This document shows positions 26,101-34,100 of a stretch of DNA of 64,000 nt, piece by piece (position 1 is the stretch's first letter; the number at the start of each line of letters is the position of its first letter). The translations under genes and the position numbers were made by a program. The notes beneath the pieces are model-generated. The model ran no database searches. It had not been told where the DNA came from and saw only the letters and a list, made by a program, of their open reading frames with translations. This DNA is from an uncultured Pseudomonadales bacterium (lineage in GTDB: Bacteria > Pseudomonadota > Gammaproteobacteria > Pseudomonadales > Azotimanducaceae), in NCBI GenBank assembly GCA_951813515.1, contig OX638346.1:1977617-2041616 (forward strand). The letters are read 5' to 3'.

Positions 26101-27638
26101 TCGACCGGACAGCCTCCGCCAACCGCCACACTAACTGCAAACGATCCGCCGTCCACACCCACCACAATTCGTGCGTCGTCAGGCCGTACCAGCCGGTACG
26201 AGCAGCGGTTCGCGCTCGCCCGGAAGTTCGCCACCGACATCCGCGTCTCGTTGAGGCTCCGCACGGCATCCGCGGGACCGTCCACTTCCTCGGAAGGATC
26301 GTCACCGGGAATACCCATCGGGTCGCCGTCGGCGTCCGGGTAGTACTGGTTCGGATTGGAGAACCGCATGAGCTTTGGACCCGAGAGTCCGGCGTCTGCA
26401 CACTGGTTGGCATAGGCCATTATCGTGCGGAAGCATGTACGGGCAGGTGCGCGGTCCTCGAACGCTTTCTGGTTCACGTAGCCATGGCTGTAGGGAAAGG
26501 GATAGTTCAGCTGTTTGTACGGCGAGTAGCGGTCATGCTGCAGGCCCATGTTGTGGCCCAGTTCGTGCGCGAGAGTCGAACCCGGGACCCGGTCAAACAC
26601 AACTCCTGTTCGCGCAAACCCAAGGGTGTCGTTATACGGACTCACAAAGCCAACCCCTGCTCCCTTCTCTGTCACCAAGTGCACCAGGTCCGCAGCGTAC
26701 GCGTCCCGAATCAGGTGAACCTCGTCCATGTGGCCGTCACCCACGGTTTGCAGGCGATGAAGATCCTCGTGCGGATCGTCGGTATACGCACGGTCGGTCT
26801 CCTCGTAGCGGGTCTCGACCGCACCAATTAACCGGATCCGTTGCTCGGCACCGCCCGCCTCGTAAGCGACGTTGGTTTCTGCGAAGGCGAGCTCGATCTG
26901 CGCGCGCGCGCGTCTGGTGCCGTTGAGGGCAGCCCGTGCCGCGGGCGTGTAGAACACGAACACGTCGATTTCGCTGCCGTCATCTTCCAGCGCGGGTGGT
27001 ACGGATGGTTGGGGCAGCGTCAAGGCTGAGGCGGCTGGCACGATCGCGTCATCCTCGTCGAGCCTCGGCCGTTCGACCTCCTCCACCACGTGTATGCCGA
27101 CGCCGACCGAGCGGATCGAGTACGTGGTCGTGGTCGTTCGCACCGTGCCCGCGACGATGTTGCCGTTCACCACAAGCGTCACGGTCCCGAACCGCTCACC
27201 TTTCAGCCGGCCTGACAGGGAATATCCCCACAGCGTCGGCGCAGCGTCGTCGAATACCGCCTGGAACCGAACATCCTCCAACAGGTTGAGCACAACCGGA
27301 GGCGCGGCTCGCTGCGCATCGATGTCCTCGCGGACTCCCGCGAGGTGGTCAAGGTTGATCCGCACGTTGCGCTTCGGCAGCCCGGATTCAGCCCCCGTCA
27401 CGTCCAGTTCTCCATGCGCCGGTTCCTGCACTTGGTCCTCGAGTTCCGGCGAAGCCTCCCGCGAACTCGCGACCTCCGAGAACAAAACGAGCTGGCCCGA
27501 CGTCTCCTCGGTGGCCCTTGCAAAGAGGCCTGCGCTCTCGGCGTTGACCACGCTCGAGAGCAACGAGAAACACACGACGCATAGGCATGCGGGAGACGCC
27601 CACCTGCGCACAGTGTTGCGGGGGTGTTGATTGGTCAT
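23169..27638 (-). CDS. Secreted M12-type metalloprotease with plant-like LRR, Calx-beta and FN3 domains
   Basis: A 1489-residue exported protein. ATG at 27638 gives a signal peptide (ACLCVVCFSLLSSVVNA). After a pro-region, residues about 223-450 form a reprolysin-like zinc protease with HELGHNMGLQHD at 358-369. Then follow LRRs of the GxIPxELGxLxNL type (about 580-760), a Calx-beta domain (about 800-890), a fibronectin III domain (about 895-985), a second LRR block (about 1000-1200) and Ig/cadherin-like C-terminal repeats. GPIP-type LRRs are best known from plants and host-associated bacteria. It probably acts outside the cell on proteins or host surfaces, which is inference. The neighbouring convergent gap (22971-23168) shows nothing clear. 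Confidence 0.9.
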   Translation of the reverse strand: MTNQHPRNTVRRWASPACLCVVCFSLLSSVVNAESAGLFARATEETSGQLVLFSEVASSREASPELEDQVQEPAHGELDVTGAESGLPKRNVRINLDHLAGVREDIDAQRAAPPVVLNLLEDVRFQAVFDDAAPTLWGYSLSGRLKGERFGTVTLVVNGNIVAGTVRTTTTTYSIRSVGVGIHVVEEVERPRLDEDDAIVPAASALTLPQPSVPPALEDDGSEIDVFVFYTPAARAALNGTRRARAQIELAFAETNVAYEAGGAEQRIRLIGAVETRYEETDRAYTDDPHEDLHRLQTVGDGHMDEVHLIRDAYAADLVHLVTEKGAGVGFVSPYNDTLGFARTGVVFDRVPGSTLAHELGHNMGLQHDRYSPYKQLNYPFPYSHGYVNQKAFEDRAPARTCFRTIMAYANQCADAGLSGPKLMRFSNPNQYYPDADGDPMGIPGDDPSEEVDGPADAVRSLNETRMSVANFRASANRCSYRLVRPDDARIVVGVDGGSFAVSVAVGGGCPVEAISHDEFVQLVTHRTDEGANVAVRVARNDGGTRIGLITIMGESVEILQRGRVPVADVCERSPWMRNVLTEHTGRKSCDEVTEFDLAEVYALSRVGDRMTGSIEPNDLDGLVNLRLLDLRGNRLSGPIPTDVGRLRKLRKLYLNGNELSGPIPPALGQLDLQHVELIGNALSGPIPPELGDLEGLTGSLYLDDNRLSGPIPEELANLRYAWGISLAGNMLTGDIPPALGSLGRARELRLRDNDLSGSVPPELGQLENLLWLSLRGNALTGCIPGGLRDVPTNDLDQLGLGYCAAVSLARGGPPDAPGEAGRVTEGTAASLTILAEPGQDTAFDVTVTVSGGGAFGVAPGDRTVTIPSGMTEATFTVDTENDDVEEPDGAFTATIMADPGFALTTSRSSASIVIDDDEGPSAPTIVSLIPEEGMLTVIWNAPPGDGAPISEYQIRYRPARPALGWQTWKRLSHETGGALQRDITGVNNRVEYDVQVRGVNEDGDGAWSETRSATPRACPDGIDFGDCRALRAVRDILVGSGTAMNWAPGLPIEEWTGVDVNPVTGRVVRLLLSGQGLGGTLPAELGDLTDLEVLWLHDNNLTGSMPPELGHLVNLQSLLLANNGLTGPIPAELGGLANLESLWLQRNELTGPLPATLVRLANLEELLLHNNRLTGPIASELGLLRKLRALRLSANQLVGSIPGSLRNLTNLRNLFLAGNQLTGCVPASLRDVEGNDLHLLDLPDCPPASVIDLLIESSPLDGRAYGTGERIESSVWFENDITVSGSPQLALMIGSGVRAATLIANRGSGGLSFRYVVGPADRDSDGISIAPDALALNGGRIRDVDGEDIVLDLGEHAITNNPFHQVRGALRELVPDQALEADGETLTLDLSRYFNVPEGRTITYGTPASSDPTVATAIIEDGLLKIMPLEGGVTTITVTATDHNGVTVTLSFRVTVTATMGGLRPWLMGILAEQEAGGTEEVEANNPQ

Positions 27639-27688
27639 AAGGAACGTTGACCGGTCATTGTAAAACGACGCCGTGTTTTGCTCCCTCC

Positions 27689-28654
27689 CTAACTCATCCA
27701 GTCCCGCGCTTCGCGGACCGCCTCCTCGATGTCTTCGGCCAGGTCTGTCCCATGCTCGGGGCGCTGGTATCGCCAGGCGAGATGTACGAGCGAGCGCACG
27801 AGCAGAAACATCGGCAGCATGGCGACAACGGAGTCTGCAAGGGGACGCACCTCGCGATAGCCGTCGACCAGGGCAGCCTGGATATCGCCGAACCGGTCCT
27901 CTCCGTAGTGGCGGTGCAGGGCGACGGCAAGTTCGTAGTGGTGCCAGCCGAAACCGGCATCGTCGAAGTCGATGACATGCAGGCCGTGCTCGCCGACGAC
28001 CAAGTTGTGGGTATGCAGATCGGCATGTATCAGGCTGAAGGTCCGGGGTTCGTACCCCAGGTGGAACAACTCTTCGGCGATCGCTCGGCGGGCGCTCGCG
28101 ATCACCTCCCGTTGTGCTTTGTCCATCTGCGGGAGATTCCAGAAGCGGCCCCAGAACGCGTTGTCTTCCAGCAAGCCTTCGAGGTCGAGCCGATGCCGGC
28201 AGAACCCGTCGGGCACGGTCCAGCAGGAGGCCTGGTTGTGAATGGCTGCCGCGATGCGGCCGACGGCGCGGAAATGCCGGGCGAAATCGCTCGGATTCCG
28301 GCGAATGACGTTGTGCAGGAGCTCGCCGTCCACCCACTCCAGCATGCCGATGTGCCGCTCGCCGCCTTCGAACGGAAGCGTGACGTATTCGCGGCCCTCT
28401 CGGGTCCGCGCCGGCACCGGCACGTCTACTCCGGCTTTGAGCAGCGCATCCGTCCACACATGCTCGGATTCAAGCTCGGCGAGCGTGTGGTATCCGGGGC
28501 GATGGATTCTGAGCACGTACCGCCGCTCCGGCGTGTCGACACGGAATGACGCGTTCTCGCTGACGCCGATTGGTTGAAGATGGGGGTCTTTCAACTCCCA
28601 TGCGGTCAGCGCTTTCAGTGCAAGGGCGTGAAGCTCCGGGCTGACTTCAGCCAT
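27689..28654 (-). CDS. Aminoglycoside-phosphotransferase-like small-molecule kinase
   Basis: A 321-residue kinase of the APH/choline-kinase-like fold. The catalytic loop is IHADLHTHN and the metal-binding loop is VIDFDDAGFG; the N-terminal lobe starts with the glycine-poor GVSENASFRVDT strand pair. Its start overlaps the aminotransferase stop by eight bases, so the two genes are one operon. In several bacteria and in animal AGPHD1/AGXT2L-type pathways, such a kinase and a class III aminotransferase-like lyase act on the same amino alcohol, for example phosphorylation followed by phospho-lyase cleavage. The exact substrate here is unknown. Confidence 0.85.
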   Translation of the reverse strand: MAEVSPELHALALKALTAWELKDPHLQPIGVSENASFRVDTPERRYVLRIHRPGYHTLAELESEHVWTDALLKAGVDVPVPARTREGREYVTLPFEGGERHIGMLEWVDGELLHNVIRRNPSDFARHFRAVGRIAAAIHNQASCWTVPDGFCRHRLDLEGLLEDNAFWGRFWNLPQMDKAQREVIASARRAIAEELFHLGYEPRTFSLIHADLHTHNLVVGEHGLHVIDFDDAGFGWHHYELAVALHRHYGEDRFGDIQAALVDGYREVRPLADSVVAMLPMFLLVRSLVHLAWRYQRPEHGTDLAEDIEEAVREARDWMS

Positions 28655-29930
28655 GGAGTTCCCTTAGCGTCTCCGAGAACGCATCCAGGAACAGGTCCGC
28701 ATTGTCCGTAGAGAAAACGAGAGGTGGCCGGAGCTTCAGCACATTGCCGAGAGACCCCGCGCTTCCGGCGAGGAATCCCTTGTCCTTGAGCCGGTTGACA
28801 ACCCGGCCGACGCCGCGTCGATCCGGTGCCCTCGTCTCGCGATCGCTCACCCAGTCGACGCCCAGCGCAAGCCCATGTCCGCGGACATCTCCCATGCATT
28901 CGTATTCTGACCGCAGTTGATCGAGCGCCGCCCGCAGGTACCCGCCGACGTCCACGACGTTTTGCAGCAGCTCGCGCTCCTCCAGTTCGTCGAGGACAGC
29001 CATACCGACGGTGGCCTGCAGTGGAGACGATGCGAAGGTATTGAAATAGCCGGTCTTCTCGCGGAACGCATCGACCAACTCCGGGCGTGCGACGACGCCA
29101 GCGAGAGGCAGGCCGGCCCCCATGGGCTTGCCCATGGTGACGATGTCCGGGACGAAACCGGAAGTCTCATAGCCCCACCACCGGCCGCTGCGGCAGAACC
29201 CCGCTTGGACTTCATCGGCGATGAACACCCCGCCGGCTTCGCGCACGATCTCGGCGGCTCGGGGCATGAAGCCGCGTGGAATGTCCGGAAGCCCTTCGTT
29301 GACAAGCAGGGAACAGACGAACATGCCCGCGAACGGCACGTCGTGCCTGTCGAAGTCGGCGATGGCCTCGCGCACCCGGCCGAGGTACAGCTCGGTGAGT
29401 TCGGCCTCCGAGACGGAGGGATCGAGAGGGCGATACAGTTGCGGGTAGGCGATCGCGCGGATCTCCGGGTTGCCTTCCCGATCGCGGCGCGCATTGGCCA
29501 GCCGCCGGACCTCGGTGCTGTTGCCGTGGTAACAGCCATCCGTGCAGATGATGCCCCTGCCGCCGGTGGCCGCACGTGCCATCAGGAGTGCGATTTCGCT
29601 CGCCTCGGTGCCGGTGCAGCAGAATACGGCATGGTCGAGGGCTTCGGCGTGCAGATCGGTGAGTCGCTCGGCGTAGTCCAGGATCGCCTCGTGCAGGTAC
29701 CGGCTGTGCACGTTCAAGGTGCCGGCCTGGGTCTGCATCGCCGCCGCCACGCGAGCGTTCGCGTGACCGACGCAGGGCACGTTGTTGTACAGGTCCATGT
29801 ACCGCTTGCCGGATGCGTCGTACAGCCAGATGCCCTCGCCCCGGACGATATGTAACGGTTCCGAGTAGAACAGCGGCATCCGCTGGCCGAGCAGACGCTC
29901 GCGGCGATGGAGGAGGGCACTCGTGGTCAT
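28647..29930 (-). CDS. Class III aminotransferase / phospho-lyase-like PLP enzyme
   Basis: A 427-residue PLP enzyme of fold type I. Seen are the cofactor-binding FCCTGTEASEIALLMARA, the DEVQAGFCRSG motif and the Schiff-base lysine region VTMGKPMGAGLPLAG. Start is ATG 29930, giving MTTSALLHRRERLLGQ. It is closest in style to AGXT2-like proteins, which include true aminotransferases and ethanolamine-phosphate or hydroxylysine-phosphate phospho-lyases. Overlap with the downstream APH-like kinase gene favours the phospho-lyase reading: kinase makes the phosphorylated amino alcohol, this enzyme eliminates phosphate. That pairing is inference. Confidence 0.87.
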   Translation of the reverse strand: MTTSALLHRRERLLGQRMPLFYSEPLHIVRGEGIWLYDASGKRYMDLYNNVPCVGHANARVAAAMQTQAGTLNVHSRYLHEAILDYAERLTDLHAEALDHAVFCCTGTEASEIALLMARAATGGRGIICTDGCYHGNSTEVRRLANARRDREGNPEIRAIAYPQLYRPLDPSVSEAELTELYLGRVREAIADFDRHDVPFAGMFVCSLLVNEGLPDIPRGFMPRAAEIVREAGGVFIADEVQAGFCRSGRWWGYETSGFVPDIVTMGKPMGAGLPLAGVVARPELVDAFREKTGYFNTFASSPLQATVGMAVLDELEERELLQNVVDVGGYLRAALDQLRSEYECMGDVRGHGLALGVDWVSDRETRAPDRRGVGRVVNRLKDKGFLAGSAGSLGNVLKLRPPLVFSTDNADLFLDAFSETLRELHG

Positions 29931-30089
29931 GGGCCTCGGGGGTGGCGTTGGGTGGATCGCGGCCAGAGTAGCGTCGTTAGCGCTGGTCTCATACCTTGAC
30001 GGTGTCAACGCCTACGTCGGCATCGCGCTCCATGTGACCGACGGCGTGACGGCGCAGGTGGCGCCTCGGTCGAACCGGCACGAACTCGA

Positions 30090-31031
30090 CTACTCGTTGT
30101 AGAGCGGTTCGAATCCGAACAACCAGGGCGTGTCAGTGTCAACCGACACCTGCACCGCGCGGACCTCCGCTGCTCCGAATACCTGCAGTCGCGTAATGTT
30201 CGCGTACCGTGGCAAATCGAGCTCACCCTGTGATTCGATGAACGGACGGTCGACGATGAACTCGTGATAGTCGCCGTGCACCAGTAATACCGGCCCGCCA
30301 TAGCGCTCCGACGCAATCTGGATTTCGCGCACGATGATGCCGTGCGGTCCGCGGAATGATTCCTGGGCTGAATCCCCCCGAAACATCTCCGCGTGCACGG
30401 CGATCACGACGCCCTTGTAGGCGTTGTCGCGTGCAATGCGAAAGCTGTCCCGCAGCCATGCGACGTTCGCCGCATTGCGTTCCTGCGCTTCCAGAAGCGC
30501 CTTGCTGTCGTCATACCGATAGCCGTTTCCCGAACCCGTCACGTTCATCGTGAAAAACAGAACGCCGTGCTCTTGCCAGCGGACGTTTTCCGTATACGTC
30601 GCATAGGGCGAGATGCGGCCCTGGGAGATCAGGGGCATGGGTTTTGCTCCCAGGCTCACCGGCTCCGAAAAGAACACTTCGCGTAGACGCGCCAGTCGTT
30701 CCGCGGGGTCGAACGCGCCGGCCAACCGAAAGTGGCAATCGGTCCACTCGTTATCGCCTGGGACATACACGAGCGAATGGTCGAAACGCCTGAACGTCTG
30801 CGCAACCTCCTCGATTTCGGCATTTCCGCAGTGATTGAGGCCCCACACGTCGCCCACGTGGATGGTGAACGCAGGTTCTGACCGGTTGATGGTCTCGATG
30901 AGCGCCTCGTAGATCGGCTGATCTCGCGCCGCGTCGTAGGCGGTATCTCCCAGGGCGACGAAGGCGAAACGTTCGGCCTGGGACGATGCGGCGCAAAGCA
31001 GGCAGATTGTGAGGGTCAGAAGTCGTTGCAT
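30090..31031 (-). CDS. Exported calcineurin-like metallophosphoesterase
   Basis: A 313-residue protein with a signal peptide (LLTLTICLLCAASSQA). Metal-binding motifs of the metallophosphoesterase fold are visible in order: ALGDTAYD, HVGDVWG, VPGDNEWTD, a later VIAVHAE and HGDYHE. It is therefore predicted to be a periplasmic phosphoesterase using two metal ions. It stands alone between the aminotransferase operon and a small secreted protein gene. Substrates cannot be inferred. Confidence 0.85.
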   Translation of the reverse strand: MQRLLTLTICLLCAASSQAERFAFVALGDTAYDAARDQPIYEALIETINRSEPAFTIHVGDVWGLNHCGNAEIEEVAQTFRRFDHSLVYVPGDNEWTDCHFRLAGAFDPAERLARLREVFFSEPVSLGAKPMPLISQGRISPYATYTENVRWQEHGVLFFTMNVTGSGNGYRYDDSKALLEAQERNAANVAWLRDSFRIARDNAYKGVVIAVHAEMFRGDSAQESFRGPHGIIVREIQIASERYGGPVLLVHGDYHEFIVDRPFIESQGELDLPRYANITRLQVFGAAEVRAVQVSVDTDTPWLFGFEPLYNE

Positions 31032-31155
31032 GCGTAATCCCCGCTAGCGCCATAAAATCCGTCGCCCTGGCGGGCGCCGTGTTTTACCCCCGCCCAAGCC
31101 CACCTACTATCCTGCGCCTTTGCCGGCACTTGCGTGCCGTTCTAGGCGCAGGCTC

Positions 31156-31671
31156 CTAGTCGAAAGAAACCGAATAGAGGGCAGTGGCGGCACCCTTGTC
31201 GAAACCGTCGGCCGCCCTGCCGTCCAGGCCGTGGAAGACCAGCCACTCATCTTCGCGCTCCACGACGACGACGCGCACAACGGCCGTCAAGCGTTCTCCG
31301 GCGGGAATCACCCAATGGAACTCGACCTCATAGGCGGGCGAACCGTCCAGCTCTATGCGCTTTTCCGAGACGATGCTTCCTTCCCATTCCTGGGATGCCG
31401 CCTCTCGGGCGACGGCGGCGAGGTCCTCTTCAGGGTCACGAGATCGGGCATAGATGGTGACCCTTGAATCGTAAACAGAGTTGAAATCGTAAAAGACTCG
31501 TTGCCCCTGTGAGTTGGATTGGCTCGACCAGTGGTACGGATAACGGAACGTGAAGCCTCGGGCCTCGTCGCGATAGGTTTCCCATTGGACATCCTGAAAC
31601 TCGGCCAGGGGATCGTCCGCACAGAGCGTTCGCGCGAATGCCAGCACGCCGACACAGAGCCAAAGCTTCAT
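31156..31671 (-). CDS. Small exported protein (PsbP/MOG1-like fold suspected)
   Basis: A 171-residue protein with a signal peptide (MKLWLCVGVLAFARTLCA) and a strong ribosome site (GGAGGGGG) before ATG 31671. The mature part resembles small PsbP/MOG1-type domains in pattern: GFTFRYPYHWSSQS, a hydrophobic central strand and VVRVVVVEREDEWLVFHG near the end. It lies just downstream of nothing on its strand and is divergent from the next operon. Location is periplasmic; the role is unknown. Confidence 0.7.
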   Translation of the reverse strand: MKLWLCVGVLAFARTLCADDPLAEFQDVQWETYRDEARGFTFRYPYHWSSQSNSQGQRVFYDFNSVYDSRVTIYARSRDPEEDLAAVAREAASQEWEGSIVSEKRIELDGSPAYEVEFHWVIPAGERLTAVVRVVVVEREDEWLVFHGLDGRAADGFDKGAATALYSVSFD

Positions 31672-31833
31672 CTCACCCCCTCCAGCAGAAGGCGCGCAAT
31701 GATGGAGGCCCGTCCGGGGGATGTCAAAGGAGGCCGTTTTAGCCGGCGTTGCGTTGCTCTCATCGCCGCGCGCTTGACGATGTCCACTCATAAGACAGAG
31801 CATGGAACCTGGTTCATTCTGCAAGGCGAGCCC

Positions 31834-32883
31834 ATGGCCAGTGGCGCAATCGACAAGGCCCACGACGTTCCCGACGACGCATTGCAGGCCATCGATTACT
31901 GCTATGAACAGGGCTGGACGGACGGCCTCCCGGTGGTGCCGCCGGAAGCGAACCGTGTCGAGGCCATGCTGGCGATGGAAGGCAGGCCCCCGGAAACCGT
32001 CCTCGCGCATCATCCGGCGACCGGGCTCGAACTGACCATCCATGCGGCGGCGGTCAATGCGGTGATGGCCGGCTGCCTGCCCGAGTTCTTTCCCGTCATC
32101 GTGGCGGCCTTCGAGGCGATGGACCGCGAACCGTTCAACTTCCACGCCAGTTCCGTGAGCACGGGCGGCTCGGGACACCTGCTCATCGTCAGCGGACCCG
32201 TCGTCGACGACATCGGCATGAATGCGGGCGCAAACCTCTTCGGCCCGGGCAATCGCGCCAACGCGACCATCGGCCGCGCGGTCCGGCTGACGCTCCTGAA
32301 TGTGTTCCGAACGGTGCCCGGCGTGGCCGACAAGTCGACCCAGGGCAACCCCGGGAAGTACAGCTTCTGCATCGCCGAGCGGGCGGACAGGAACCCGTGG
32401 TCGCCGCTTTGCGAAGAACTCGGTTATCCGGAAGGCGTCAGTTCGGTCACGGTTTTCGCGGGCGCGGGGTTTCTGAACGTGGAAAACCACGGCGGTAATA
32501 CGCCGGAGGCCATCCTGGAAACGATGGCCGACGCCATGGCGAACTACGGCTGCGTCACCACGGGACAGAGCGTGGTGGTGCTTTGTCCGGAACACGTCGA
32601 GATCATCGCTCGAGACGGCTGGACCAAGGCGATGGTGAAGGAGTATCTCTTCGATCACGCGAGGCGACCCAGGGAGGGCATGGAGCGTATCGGCAAGTTC
32701 GTCCTACGCGAATACGAGCGCCAGGGCAGGCAGGACTTTCACCGGGGGCTGAATCCTGACGACATTCTCGTTACCGTGGGCGGGGGCGACGCGGGCGGTC
32801 ACTCGGCGTTCATCCCGTCCTGGAGCCGGGGCAGGGGCTCCATCATGCAAAGCCAGCCGATTGGGGTGTGCATCGACTGCTGA
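31834..32883 (+). CDS. Protein of unknown function with C-terminal CxxC
   Basis: A 349-residue cytoplasmic protein; ATG 31834 gives MASGAIDKAHDVPDDALQAI. Conserved-looking blocks include YEQGWTDGLPVVPPEANRVE, ASSVSTGGSGHLLIVSGPVV and AGFLNVENHGGNTPEAILET. The last six residues are GVCIDC, a possible redox or metal pair at the very C-terminus. It is followed by a DUF1330 gene and, convergently, by the UGSC selenoprotein gene. The location next to a selenoprotein suggests a shared redox process. I do not recognise a named family, so function is left open. Confidence 0.75.
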   Translation: MASGAIDKAHDVPDDALQAIDYCYEQGWTDGLPVVPPEANRVEAMLAMEGRPPETVLAHHPATGLELTIHAAAVNAVMAGCLPEFFPVIVAAFEAMDREPFNFHASSVSTGGSGHLLIVSGPVVDDIGMNAGANLFGPGNRANATIGRAVRLTLLNVFRTVPGVADKSTQGNPGKYSFCIAERADRNPWSPLCEELGYPEGVSSVTVFAGAGFLNVENHGGNTPEAILETMADAMANYGCVTTGQSVVVLCPEHVEIIARDGWTKAMVKEYLFDHARRPREGMERIGKFVLREYERQGRQDFHRGLNPDDILVTVGGGDAGGHSAFIPSWSRGRGSIMQSQPIGVCIDC

Positions 32884-32923
32884 ACATTTAGACTGACCAA
32901 AAGAACCTGAGGGGTTTGCGAAA

Positions 32924-33328
32924 ATGAATGTACGAAATGAGGTGTTGCGCACAGACCAAGTCATGCAGGCCCTTCTCGAGCAGGACATAGAGGGTCCGGT
33001 CGTGATGGTGCACCTGTTGAAGTTCAAGCCCAATGCGGAATACGCGGATGGCCGCGCGACGGACCTTACCGGTGCCGAAGCGTACGGGGTTTATCGCCGG
33101 GAAATGGTCGAGCGCGTCACGGCGGCCGGCGGTCGGCTCGTGTCTTCCGGGGTCGTGAGGCACCTGGTGCTCGGCGAGGTGGAGGAACTGTGGGACGAGG
33201 CCATGGCCGTCGAGTTCCCGTCGAAGGAGACATTCGTCGAGGTCATTTCTTCACCGGAGATGGCCGAATCTGGCCTGCATCGCAGGGCTGGCCTGGCCGG
33301 CCAACTGTTGATCGCGACCACCGCCTAA
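32924..33328 (+). CDS. DUF1330-like small protein
   Basis: A 134-residue protein whose pattern (VVMVHLLKFKPNAEYADG, AEAYGVYRREMVERVTAAGG, a late FPSKETFVEVISSPEM) is that of DUF1330, a dimeric ferredoxin-like alpha/beta-barrel fold. GAGGGG lies nine bases before the ATG. It begins 40 bases after the upstream CxxC protein gene, so the two are likely co-transcribed. Biochemical activity of DUF1330 proteins is not settled. Confidence 0.8.
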   Translation: MNVRNEVLRTDQVMQALLEQDIEGPVVMVHLLKFKPNAEYADGRATDLTGAEAYGVYRREMVERVTAAGGRLVSSGVVRHLVLGEVEELWDEAMAVEFPSKETFVEVISSPEMAESGLHRRAGLAGQLLIATTA

Positions 33329-33392
33329 GCTCAGCCCGGAGCGGGAATTCACGCGTCGACGGGTTGGTCGACAATCCCTTGTGGGCGTGGGG

Positions 33393-33911
33393 TCATCCCA
33401 TGAGGATGCCGACGGCTTGCTCGGACGCGAACGCGGCTCTTTGCTTCAACTCGCTTTCGGTGCAACTGCCCAGCGGGTGATCGACCATCACGAAGGGGTA
33501 GTCGGGAAGGCCCAGCATCCGGGCCATGTTTTTCGCGGTGACTTCGAACGGTGTCGTACACAGGACGACGGCCCGCTTGCCGGTCTGCTCGAAGGTGATG
33601 CCGTCATGCAAACTGCACGTCGAACAACTGCCTCAGTCGCCGGAGGCGGTGATCAGGTAGTCACACTCCACTGAGAGTTTCTTCAGCGTATCTGCCGGCG
33701 CGGGCGCTCCGGCGCTGCCTTTCGCCACCATGGGCAGGACGTTGCCGCCGAAACGGGTCTGCAGCATCGCGGCGGTCTCTTCGAGCAGGACATCCGCGTT
33801 GAGCTTGCCGTTGGACAAAAGGCCGATGGTCAACCCGTCCAGGCTGGCGAGCGCCGGTGCCCGCCGGGATCGTTTTACCGGGGCGGCGACGGTGGGATCG
33901 ACCAGCTTCAT
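33393..33911 (-). CDS. UGSC-family selenoprotein (in-frame UGA as Sec)
   Basis: ATG 33911 has AAGGAG at good spacing. The frame runs 92 codons to TGA at 33635-33633 and then continues without a break for 79 codons to a normal TGA at 33393. Across the codon the protein reads LITASGD-U-GSCSTCSLHDG, matching the UGSC-containing selenoprotein family found in marine metagenomes. A SECIS-like hairpin starts ten bases after the codon. Full length is 172 residues. The U-x-x-C pair suggests a thiol/selenol redox centre; the real role of the family is unknown. Standard annotation would wrongly split this gene into two frames. Confidence 0.85.
33601..33623 (-). promoter_or_regulatory. SECIS-like hairpin downstream of the UGA codon
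   Basis: On the minus strand CGTGCA and TGCATG form six pairs (one G-U) around a GTT loop; below an A-A mismatch three further pairs follow. The apical G lies 20 bases after the TGA, within the spacing expected for bacterial SECIS elements, where SelB reads an apical-loop guanine. Confidence 0.75.
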
Positions 33912-34100
33912 ATCTTCTCCTTGCGTGATTAGGCCAAGGCCATGCGGCCATGTTACAGCCGGATTTGGACCGGTGGTATGCTGATTTGGATCGTCGACAA
34001 CGATGACAACCGCCCCGCCGAGCCGGCTTCGCCGCCGGGCACGGCCGACGATCGGCGTCGACCGTGACGCGTATCCCGCTTCGCTGCTTTAAGGACTTTG

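Noticed and set aside
33355..33372. GTCGAC/GTCGAC hairpin between the DUF1330 and UGSC genes as a terminator
   Set aside because: Only six pairs and no T run on either side; too weak to call.
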